Of a DNA stretch of 64,000 bases, positions 1 to 9,783 are shown one piece after another (the first letter of the stretch is position 1; each line of letters opens with the position of its first letter). The stretch covers positions 17,351,211 through 17,415,210 of the forward strand of contig OY821741.1 of NCBI GenBank assembly GCA_963682055.1, in the 5' to 3' direction. Position numbers and translations under genes: made by a program. Below the pieces are notes generated by a model, which ran no database searches, was not told the origin of the DNA, and was given only the letters and a program-made list of their open reading frames with translations. Source of the DNA: Primula veris. Taxonomy: Eukaryota; Streptophyta; Magnoliopsida; Ericales; Primulaceae.

Positions 1-189
1 ATCTAGTTCCTCTACAAGTTTATCTTCGCCATTTCTCCTAGGCGTTCTATAGCCTTTACTAATACTTATCCATTGATCTATTTCATAACCACATAGGAAA
101 TTTTTCATTAGATCTCTCCAATAGGGATAGTTAGTGCCGTCAAAGAATGGGGGCCTAGTTATGGATTTAGAGTCGGCGTATGAAGACAT
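1..189 (-). CDS. gag N-terminus of a SIRE-like Copia retrotransposon (partial, runs off left edge)
   Basis: The minus strand reads openly for 63 codons from an ATG at 187-189 to the window edge. The translation starts MSSYADSKSITRPPFFDG and continues with TNYPYWRDLM, the N-terminal signature of SIRE/Maximus-type Copia gag (P-x-FDG-x-N-[YF]-x-YW). The ATG lies 66 bases inside the LTR and just inside the primer binding site, as expected for a gag start. The rest of gag and pol lies outside the window, so intactness cannot be judged. The protein would form the virus-like particle in which reverse transcription takes place. Confidence 0.85.
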   Translation of the reverse strand, partial: MSSYADSKSITRPPFFDGTNYPYWRDLMKNFLCGYEIDQWISISKGYRTPRRNGEDKLVEELD

Positions 190-241
190 AGCGGATCTTT
201 AAACTATAAAATCGTTAGATTTTTGTAAATAAAATAGCTAA

Positions 242-253
242 GCTCTGATACCA
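242..253 (-). promoter_or_regulatory. primer binding site (initiator tRNA-Met type)
   Basis: On the minus strand the bases read TGGTATCAGAGC, the standard complement of the plant initiator methionine tRNA 3' end. It lies two bases inside the LTR edge at 256 and fixes the element's orientation as minus. Confidence 0.9.
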
Positions 254-255
254 AT

Positions 256-1434
256 TGTTGGTCCGTAGGAGTCTAAACCTTAGAGGGGGGTGAATAAGGT
301 TTATGTACGTTTTTCGCGGAATGAAATCTATGGGTTATTTACTAAGTTAATTAGTAGTTTTTATAAACTAAACTTTCTCGTTAACTAATTTTCGCTATAA
401 TAAACTAAGCAAGCAATGAATATAAGCGATAAATGAATACGAAAAGTAAAAGTTAAGGGATAGAAATAACGCAAGATTTATAGAGGTTCGGCAAAGCGCG
501 CCTACGTCCTCTCCTCGGTATTTTCACTACCGAGTGTTTCACTAAAAATCTTTGTTTCAAGGTTACACCTTAACGAGCTTAATCACCGATTATGCTCCCC
601 CTCACTATATGAGTATCCCGAATAAATGACCTAGAGCTTTTAAGCTACACTTGCTTAAAAGCCTCTACCCAATTCACTCGCTCACAAATGAGTTTATAAA
701 ATTACTCTTTTACAAATATGATCACTCACTAAAAATAGTTTCTCGAAGTTTATGGAATTACAAGAATAATACTTTCGAGAATATTTAAGAATACAAGTGA
801 GATTTTGTAGTATAAGCTTGAAGAATAGCTTTGTAAGAATTGCTTATAAGTTGTTGAATGCTTGGATGCTTTTCTTCAAAGGGATTGGGAGCTTTTTGTA
901 GGGAGAAAAGCTTCAGCATTTAATTTCAGACCGTTGCTGGTTGTTGGCAGAATTGAATGCTGGTAAATGCAGTGGTTCGCCCAATTTTCAGGAAGAGCTT
1001 AAAAGCTGGAATTTGAAATTCTACAGAAACGATCGGTCGTTTCTGTAAAACGATCGGTCGTTTTTAATCTGAGTTCTCTGGAAGAATTTACACTGAAAAC
1101 GATCGGTCGTTTCCTCTTGACGATCGGTCGTTTTAACGTTGTGCTCTCTGGAAGGAATTACACTGAAAATGATCGATCGTTTTTGCTTATAGATCAATCG
1201 TTTTTTTATTCTGGGCAAGTTTCGGTTTTCTCGACCAACTTCGAAAGCTTGTAACTTGTTCGATTTAATTCCGATTGACGTTCCGCTTGATCCGTTGACT
1301 TCGTATTTGCGTATTCTATCATTTTGACCCTTTGACACGCTAGATAAATGATTAGTACGCAAAACGAGCTTTTATCATGTTTTACAAATATTGTTATCAT
1401 CAAAATAATCGATTTGAAGAATCAACGTTCAACA
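256..1434 (-). mobile_element. 5' LTR of a SIRE-like Copia element
   Basis: The LTR runs from TGTTGG at 256 to CAACA at 1434 on the plus strand; on the minus strand it begins TGTTGAACG and ends CCAACA, next to the PBS and gag start. Its length (about 1.18 kb) and TGTTGAA start match the SIRE-like LTRs at 43460 and 46546. The partner LTR is outside the window, so the outer boundary at 1434 rests on the terminal motif alone. It contains three pairs of short palindrome-like motifs at 1021-1205. Confidence 0.75.
1021..1205. repeat. three pairs of near-palindromic motifs inside the LTR
   Basis: The motif AACGATCGGTCGTT occurs four times in two close pairs (1028-1060 and 1098-1135). A third, diverged pair (ATGATCGATCGTTT and AGATCAATCGTTT) lies at 1168-1203. 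A spacer resembling CTCTGGAAGAATTACACTGAA separates the pairs. The open frames that cross this array are translated repeat. Confidence 0.85.
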
Positions 1435-1460
1435 TAAGGTATTACTTACTTGCTATGAGG

Positions 1461-1640
1461 CCTTTTAGTGGGAAATGGATGAGATTCTACATGGTATCAG
1501 AGTCAAAGGCTAGCCGATTTGTATGATAAGGCCAGCCGATTATCATACAAACCGGCTAGCATTTGGCTCTGGTATCATGTAAACGTCCATCCATTCCCTA
1601 CTAATAGGCCTTTTAGTGGGGAATGGACAAGCTTCTATGT
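1461..1640. repeat. TRIM-like mini-LTR fragment arranged as a hairpin
   Basis: An LTR end (CCTTTTAGTGGGAAATGG ... TTCTACA) is followed at 1492-1503 by a PBS-like TGGTATCAGAG. About 68 bases later the same sequence returns inverted: 1461-1528 pairs with 1541-1608 around a 12-base loop. A second direct copy of the LTR end follows at 1608-1640. The sequence family is the one seen at 3451-4068. Confidence 0.7.
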
Positions 1641-2261
1641 CACAACCCGCTACAAGAGCTGCTAGTTAAAGTAAAGAAATATAAAATTGAAAAATTTGAT
1701 CGCACCTGTCGTACTCCGAATTCTAATTTAAGAAACACAAGACATGAAGTTTTAAAACGTTAAATAACAAGACATGATTTCTCATTCTATAGAATATCAA
1801 TTTCAAATGATTGAACCATATACTATTTGTTTTATTTTATCGAACATCAATCTTCAATACAAATTCTAATTCATTAATACCTGCTTTTAAAATAACACCA
1901 ATGTAGAACAAAATGTGCAAATATATCTGGATGCCTATTTCTCTGAGGAAGTGTCAGGTCTTTGCGAGCCGAAAACACACATGTGTTCAAGAGCAAAATC
2001 CAAAGCAAAGAAACAATTTTTGATTGCATGATTAAAACTATCATTTAAATGTCATGGCCTTTATGGTATTATTAGTTCGTTCTATCAACGATTTTGCACC
2101 TAATCATGTAATAATAGACATACATATGATAAATTTCTTATTCGCAGTACCAAGATTTTGACCTATTAACAAGTTGACCCAAATAAACTAGACAATATGA
2201 CACCATGTATCAGGACTACCCGAACTCTATTTCGACTAAAAAAGATAACACATTACCTATG
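1641..2261. other. intergenic, nothing recognised
   Basis: AT-rich sequence without a credible coding frame or terminal repeat. Degenerate versions of the 44-bp repeat begin towards its right end. Confidence 0.5.
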
Positions 2262-2598
2262 ACCTGTATCGGGAGCACCGGGACTTTATATCACCAGTCG
2301 GCTCAAGAGGATCACAAAAATAACACAATAAAAACCACGAGCACCAGGATTCTATAATGAACTGGTTTAATAAGTAACGCGAGCACCGGGATTCTATGTA
2401 GTGAATCGGCTCAATAAATAACGCGAGCACCGGGATTCTATATAGTGAATCGGCTCAATAAATAACGCGAGCACCGAGATTCTACATAGTGAACCATATC
2501 AATAAATAACACGAGCACCGAGATTCTATATAGTGAATCGGCTCAATAGATAATGCGAGCACCGGGATTCTATATAGTGAATTGGCTCAATAAGTAAT
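2262..2598. repeat. 44-bp tandem repeat array
   Basis: Five units with an exact 44-base spacing start at 2379, 2423, 2467, 2511 and 2555. Each has the core GCGAGCACCGGGATTCTATA followed by a TAGTGAATCGGCTCAATAAA segment. Two more diverged, irregularly spaced units lie between 2262 and 2378. The constant period and few substitutions indicate a young minisatellite. No gene overlaps it convincingly. Confidence 0.9.
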
Positions 2599-3450
2599 GC
2601 AATGCATACAATAACATAAGAATAAAGACAGCCAAAGAAACCTCCGACACAAAATAGTGACAACTAATTCTGTAACTCAACTTGCAGCAATTAACCTTGT
2701 AAAGAAAATACAACCCACTCAGCATATACTCATTTGTAAAAAACAATACTAATAACAAACTTCCCCATACCTGATTATCAATAATATTTTGCGTGTCGAA
2801 ATTGTCAAACGTATTCAAACATCTTATTAATGGTAACAACTACCACACTTTCCCAACCTCAAATCCATTAATGTAAGTTATATATTAATCTTTTATTTCT
2901 ATTCACAAGTAGCAACGACACCCTCACACATGAAACTCTTTGCCTATTTATCTGAAATCTAAAGTATAAACTGGCTCTATTGGATCAGAAATATCAAAAG
3001 AAAATACGTCACTTGAAGAGAGTAATATCTATAACCCGCACAACTCACAAGATCAAAACAAACCGGCCACTTGAATTACAAAAATCCACCAAATATGCAG
3101 CTTAATTCGAAGTAACAGGGAGTGAGAGTGATATTTATTTCTTTTCTTCTGTTTTCAGAGAGAGAAATAGAACTGAGAGTGTGTGTGTAAGAGCAAAAGA
3201 ACACCGCTTTCTGTTCTTATCTTTTTCTTCTTCTTTTTTGTTGATAAATTTACTCAATAAGTCCCCAAATAAGGATAAAGATCACAACTCACTTAAAAAG
3301 AATTTCAAAATTTGTAAATGACACCTTATAAGTTATGAATTTACACAAACCCCCAATTTTTTTTAGTTACATATAGCAACTATAATAATCTCAAAACTAA
3401 ACTGTAATACATGTTAAACAAACTAAAACAATTGGTTGTTACATTCTACA
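2599..3450. other. intergenic, nothing recognised
   Basis: AT-rich sequence with a short GT-repeat near 3178 and a CT/T-rich stretch near 3225. The open frame at 2570-2839 has no recognisable domain. Confidence 0.5.
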
Positions 3451-3877
3451 TGATATCAGAACGGGCCATCGAAAGGTTATGCCAAGTTATAAGTATGATG
3501 GGCCACCTCCACCACCCGATTTGTTAATTGCACTTGTTGGGCTTGTCAGAAATTGACCGACCCAAAGTGAGGGGAAGTGTTGGAATTGTCCCACCCCTTC
3601 TCCTTCATTTTCCTTACTAATAGGACTTTTAGTGGACAATGTATGGACTTGTACATGGTATCAGAGCCAAAGCCTAGTTGGTTTGTATGATGGTCCACCT
3701 CCATCCGATTAGTTGATTGCACTCGTTGGTCTTATTGAAAATTGACCAACTTATGAGTGATGGGGAGTGTTGGAATTGTCCCACATCGTTTAGGTATTGA
3801 TAAAGCCAAGGATTAATATATGTCTCTCTTCTTCCCGGCTAATAGGCCTTTTAGTGGGGAATGGATGGTCTTCTACA
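3451..3877 (+). mobile_element. TRIM-like mini-LTR retroelement, tandem arrangement
   Basis: Two short direct LTRs begin TGTTGGAATTGTCCCA and end in (T/C)TRTACA or TTCTACA: 3578-3655 and 3768-3877. The first is followed directly by a PBS (TGGTATCAGAGCC, 3656-3668) and about 100 bases of noncoding internal sequence. Upstream, 3451-3577 is an internal region of the same kind that starts with a degenerate PBS (TGATATCAGA), so at least two units share a central LTR. There is no coding capacity, as expected for terminal-repeat retrotransposons in miniature, which are mobilised in trans. Confidence 0.75.
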
Positions 3878-4068
3878 AGTGCAATCAATAAATCGGGTGG
3901 AGATGAACCATCATATTTATAACTTGGCCTAACCTTTTGATGGCCCGCTCTGATACCATGTACAAACCCGTCCATTCCCCACTAAAATGCCTATTAGTAA
4001 GGAAAGAGAGTAGCATATATTAATTTTTAACTTTATCAATGTCTAAACGATGTGGGACAATTCCAACA
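3878..4068 (-). mobile_element. TRIM-like unit in inverted orientation
   Basis: The sequence is the reverse complement of the preceding family: an internal segment, a PBS (GCTCTGATACCA on the plus strand, 3947-3958) and an LTR (3959-4068, ending ATTCCAACA). It abuts the direct LTR that ends at 3877, so 3768-4068 is an inverted pair of LTRs around a single internal segment. That is not the product of a normal integration. Confidence 0.7.
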
Positions 4069-4990
4069 TATTCTAATTTTAAAATGTCAAGTTTAAACTG
4101 AATTACATATTACCTTATAAAGCAGATATCTTGTAAACAATTATCTTTTTTGAAGGTTGATGAACGTTATTCATCAACTCAGCCGCAGAAGGGATTTATT
4201 GTTGAATCAAAAGCAAAATACCTAGCAGTATTTGACTTGTTTAAGTTCAGATCATTTACTTTCTAACCAGTTGTTGCTTTGGTCAGTCATACTAAACACT
4301 TAGTTTTTGGTATTCTAGACAAAATGAATTTAAAGTTACAACTTCTAACTTTGGAGGTATCCTTTCTTTACATTAAAACTTGCTTAAAAGTTGTAACTAA
4401 GCAACCCTATAGTTGGAGAGATTAGGGTATAATTATCATTTTTAAGACAAAAATTTGGAGAACTTTCACTTTTGCTTCTTTGCTTGAAAGCTAAACTGCA
4501 CTTAGTTGATCAATAGCAAAGCCAATTTCTTTGATATTTTGGCTTGAAATGCGAGAATCTTTAAGCGTGATGAGTCCATCGTTTCTATATACCGCAATGA
4601 AAAGTCTAACCTATACTGTTATACGTTAAAAAGCCGCAACCAATTAAACAAGCCTTCGGTCATTTCTGAAATTGATAAAAAAAAACAAACATCAATGGAA
4701 ACAAAAACAATAACACATTCCTGCATATATACTTTAATATCTAATTTCCTTTTATGTCTAACTTTACCCTCTTAAATTTTTCATATCATGCAATGTTCGA
4801 AATTTATAAGGATACTTACAAATACATACATACCAATCAACTTAATTATAAAAAAACTTATTTATGTGTACTTTTTTTACAATTAGGTACATATAATTAT
4901 TTACAATTAGGTACATATATTTATTTACAATTATGTACATATGTCATAAAAAATAACAAAATATTCAAAAAAAAATTAAAAATCAAAATA
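4069..4990. other. intergenic AT-rich DNA
   Basis: No gene or element recognised. At 4884-4942 a short unit (TTACAATTAGGTACATAT type) occurs three times in tandem. The open frame at 4754-5053 is a by-product of poly-A and this repeat. Confidence 0.5.
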
Positions 4991-5180
4991 AAAAAAAAAT
5001 TAAAAATTAAAAATTGTAAAAAAAATTGTAAAAAAATTTGTAAAAAAATTTGAAAAAGATATTAAAAAAAGTATACATAGTATCAAACAGGATTAGACAT
5101 GATTAGATATGATTAAACAGAATTAGACAGGATCAAACAAGATTAGATATACAGGATTGAACAGGATTAAACATGATCTC
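4991..5180. repeat. A-rich tract and short GATTA-type tandem repeats
   Basis: A-rich low-complexity sequence is followed at about 5080-5180 by many imperfect 12-13-base units resembling AGACAGGATTAAAC. Confidence 0.7.
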
Positions 5181-6480
5181 GTATATTTTTTGTATAAAAA
5201 ATGTATTTTTTAAAAAATTTGCTTTTTTTAATTTTTTTTTGTTATGGATTTTTTAATGACATGTAGTTATTTGTAAATAAGTTCACAAAATATATATTTT
5301 TTTTGTAAAATTGTCATCAAGTTCAAAATTTTTAGAATCTAGTTATTTAAAAAACAATTGGATTTTTTATAAATAAATTTCTAAATATGTATTAAATTGT
5401 CATTTTTCCAAATTTCTATCCCTGTCCACTCTCCTATCGGAAAATTACCCACTTCATCAATAAATGGCGAGAAACACTACTATAGACCGGGTTCATTACA
5501 TTTGTGGTGTGCCATTCAATATACATTTGGCATGTGTAACTCATGAATGCACCCGTTTGTAGCGAAATATTCCCAATTCAAAATACACAATTCATTGGAC
5601 CCACTTTCCCCATTATCCACTTTTACCGAATAAACAATTTCCCACTCTTCAAAAATAATTTATTTTTATTCTAACCGTTACATTTTATATTTACGATATT
5701 GTGTTTAATACATATTAGTAAACTTAAATATAACTATACTTAAATTAATTAAATTAAAAATTGGAAAGTCTTATTGAACCAAAAAATAACCACCTTAAAT
5801 TAATTAAAATAAAAACTAAAAAATTATAACATAATGTTTTGAGTAACAATATCATGAACCCGACACTGTACATTTCAGTGTGTTAACAACTAAAAACCTA
5901 ATACATTTTGATAAACCCTTAAATAACTATCCTTAAATTAATTAAAAAAATATTACATAAGTTTTTTTTTTTTTGTAAATTAAGAATATATAAGTTGGCA
6001 CACCTAAAAAAAATTTTAATGGACCGAGTGTATATTAATGTTTTAATTTATTTAACTGCAGTTGAGCATGTTATAAAATGAAAAATTTGGAAATAAAATA
6101 CTAGGAATATACAGAAATGGTGGTTACGTTTAAGGGAATTGGAAAAATTTATAAACAAAACAATTAAAATGAATTAGTAACGTGGGTGTGTTGTAGGGAT
6201 GTATTTATTATGTTATTAATTGTGTGATTTTCATACATAGTACATCCATGAAATACTCCCACATGTCATTTTCTGTTTGGCATGGCACACCATGTCATCT
6301 TGCTGATGTGGCACACCGCCACACAAAAAAAACAAGAACTTTTTTTAGTGGAAAATGCGGTTGCAACTCCTGCAGGCCGGTTAAGTGAAGCAAGTAGTTC
6401 AGAATCGTCCGTTTCTTTTTTTCATTCAAAATCGAACATGGACAAAATGGATGATAAGAGAGTTATTACTTATTAGTGAG
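5181..6480. other. intergenic; possible eroded inverted-repeat element
   Basis: AT-rich DNA. GTGGTGTGCCATTC near 5503 resembles the reverse complement of GGCATGGCACACCAT near 6279, and further GGCACAC segments lie near 5994 and 6309. This could be an eroded terminal-inverted-repeat element, but no clean ends or target duplication were seen. Confidence 0.3.
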
Positions 6481-9400
6481 AGGAAAAGAAGGTAAAAGAG
6501 ATCCCAGAAGACGAGCAAGGCTTCTTATCCGGGGGGAAATCTTCGAGTTGTCACCAAATTTAGCAAAACAAGGTAAGAAGGTATGGTTGAAAACTCCTCT
6601 TAAATCGTTGTTGAGGTTAAACAAGTTTTGTCGATTTATTCAGTGATAATTTCAACACAATGGAGAGTCTTCGTATCAAAAAGGCATGAAAAAGGTAAAA
6701 TCAAATTTAGGTGTTTTCGATAAGATAATGTGAACCGTAACACCCAATAGCATGTCGTGAATAGAAGGTGGTTACAGTCTTAGCACCATTTCCTGGAAAA
6801 TCGGCCTCTTGCTTTTTAAAGGTTAATCGTGATACGCTCGTCAAACTATTGTTAAGCTTCACTAGTTTGTCAAAGAAAATGATTGCATCACTAATGTTGA
6901 ACAAATTATTGCATTTTTACTCTTCAAGACTTCAATATAGTTGTTTTTTCCGCACCCTTGTGCCAGTATTGTCATATGGTAATCGAAGGGAATTTTTGTC
7001 ACACGTCACTAACAGATGTAAAACAAGTTATTCTAATGAGCCAAAAACGAGTCTCCGTAGGAGGTACTGGGCTCAATTTACCACGCCCTGGGCGCGAATA
7101 TACCAAAAACAAAAGGCGAACATTAAATAATAGCCGTAGAAGGCTTGCTCACTTCGTGCCATTTCTCAAAACGAAACTATTAATATCATAAACGATGGTC
7201 AGCCTAAAAACTCTGGAGAAACTTTCTTTCCTCTTGAAGGAAAGAAAGAAAACCTCAAATCCTACATTGAGGAGCAGAGAAGGTTAAGCCAATGCTGCGT
7301 TGTTTTAATTGCATTTACTTAACTCGGTACCATGCTTTTTAGGTCAATTTATAACCTGATCCTCAAGTTCAAGGTATTTTTGCTGGAGAGTAAAGAGCTC
7401 AAACCCCAAGGGATTTCAAACTTTTGGAGGCGGGTTAGAAAGAGGGAAATCGAATGAGATAAAACACATACTCTAAGAGGGAATATTTGTAAAAGGATGA
7501 ACATAACAGAATGCAGTAAAAGAAGATCAAACAAGGATTATAGAGCTTGTGATGAAAGTTATAAAATCTAGCAAAGGCCAATGAAGGAAAGAGAACACCC
7601 TCTACAGTTCTAGACATTCATACACAGAAAAAATTGCAGTCATCATATTGTGATCGCCAGATCCCAAGAATTGTGCGAGATTGTAGATTACCTGCTAATT
7701 TGGTGTTGGACCAGATCTAGAGTGTCTCGGACGATGAGACTCACAGGAAATTCAAGCAATCTAGGAGTTGCAAAGGTTTATGATTCATATAGTTAATGTT
7801 TGATTCATTTGAAAATGTATCATGAAGAATTGTTGACATTGGGTTTTACCTATGCATTTGGTAGTTACTGATAAGTGTTTCTATAGCGACCGCAAGGTCA
7901 CCCTTAACATTTCCTCAAATTTGAGGTGATAATCACACTTTTCCGCTTTTGATAAACAATTTAACTTTACCCAAATTCTCAGATTACTTGTAAATTTCAC
8001 CATCACAACTATATACTATTTTTTTTTTTTTTTTATATTAACTTTTCTTTCTCCAATATAAATTTTCAATTATAAGGTCCAAACTAGCATCACCCTCATT
8101 TTATTGCAATACATTTTTGGACAAAATTCTAGCACTTCTACTAAATAAGAATTAATAAACATAAAAAGAAAAGTGAAACTATTTAATTAAATGTGTGAAA
8201 ACTAAGAAATCACATGAACAATGCAAAAAACATGTGAGACGAAAGGGGTTACCAAGTAATCTTTACCATACTTTTGATTTGATTCAGTTTGATCTTTGTA
8301 CAGAGAGAAAGAGAGATGATGCTGGATGAGGACAAGAGCAACAAAATTGGAAAAAAATATATTATGAGGATGCTTTTTATATTTTGAAGGTTAACAATTT
8401 AACTTTATATATTTTTTTAGTTTTTTTATCAAATTTATTATCATAACTAAATATTACTATATTTTAATATATTTTAATCAATTTTTTTCAATCCAAATTA
8501 ATTTATTAGAACAACCATATTAAATAATTTACAAGTTTTCTTGTATTTAAAGTAAAAAGTACACTTTTACAACTTATAAGAAAACGTTTTGATTTATACA
8601 AATTATCAGTTTTTTTATAAATTTCTCTATTACAATTATACAATTCATTTTTTTGTTATTTTATTAATTTATACATGAAAAGTACAAATAAATGAGAGAG
8701 AAAAATAAAAAAATAAAAAATAAAAATTATTATTTTAATTATAAGAGAACATTTTGATCCATTATATTTGAGTTTATGTATATTTAAGATAATAGATAAG
8801 AAATTGACGCGTATATAATTTTAAAACAATTTACTCGTATTTAAGGTAAATTAGTGATATAAGTGAACTGATGTAAGTGGTGAAACCTTTAGTTTCCTTG
8901 AATATATGGGACAATTTTGATAAATGTAAAGATAAGGGGAATGTAAAAGGTAACTGATGCAGCTTTTATTTGGGTTAAAACCATGAAAACGAGGAGTATG
9001 ATGCATTTGATTACACTGGATGCAGTTGCTCATTTTTTTCCCCAGTATATTTAACTGTTTTTCGAGAACATATGTTGCTAATTTAGCACACAAACTCTCG
9101 TTTATCCGCCTACCTCCCAAGCTACCACCGATAGTGGAAAATCATTCAGATAGTGGCCTGAAAAGACTGGAATTTTTAAATTTTATGAATTCGGATTTTT
9201 TTCTCAGCTTCAAAATAAGCCAGCTTAGTGTTTATAAGCAGCAGCCAAAACAGTCCTCTGTCTCGTACCTGGAATTTTTGTAATGGTATTAGCATAAAAA
9301 CATAAAAGGCCTAAAATGTGCTAGGGAATTCAATTATTCTTTTTACTATGATCAATAAGTGTAAGGATAACCATCATGGAAACTACAGGAGTGAAAAGAC

Positions 9401-9560
9401 GGTGATATTACCTAACGAAAAAAAAATAAAAATAAATCTTCATCTGATTCAACTAGTACAAATTTGAACCACCCTTTTTTCTGTAGATGGTACTATTGGC
9501 TAATTAAGTAATTAAAACATCCAAACTATTTCTTATTTTCTACACAATTAAACCATTATA
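6481..9560. other. intergenic, no gene recognised
   Basis: Several open frames of 60-120 codons occur (for example 6768-7130 and 9020-9283), but none shows a domain, a codon pattern or splice sites joining to others. 7980-8860 is very AT-rich. The right end, about 9550-9780, may be the 3' UTR of the WVD2-like gene. Confidence 0.4.
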
Positions 9561-9783
9561 TAGCAGAGTACTGAAGTCGAAGATGTAGCACTTCATTTCA
9601 TCCATGGCAATGCCTCTAGCTAAGCCTTGGCGTTACGGAGAAATTATACTTAAAAAGCATAGCAAAACAGGCCTTTACTCAAGAGTTCGTCATCACTCTT
9701 CCTCTAAACTTCGCATTTGTCTCCTTCACTCAATTTTCATGAAACTCTGTCGCCGTGAACGTAAAATCTTTGCAGCTAACCTT

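Noticed and set aside
242..253. tRNA gene fragments suggested by initiator-Met-like sequence
   Set aside because: This and similar TGGTATCAGAGC matches are primer binding sites next to LTRs; no cloverleaf surrounds them.
2379..2598. CRISPR-like appearance of regularly spaced repeats
   Set aside because: The units are contiguous 44-bp tandem repeats without unique spacers, in a plant nuclear context.
4754..5053. 99-codon open frame
   Set aside because: The composition (Lys/Ile/Tyr strings) follows from poly-A and a short tandem repeat.
6768..7130. 120-codon open frame
   Set aside because: No domain, no coding-like context and overlapping frames of similar length; treated as chance.
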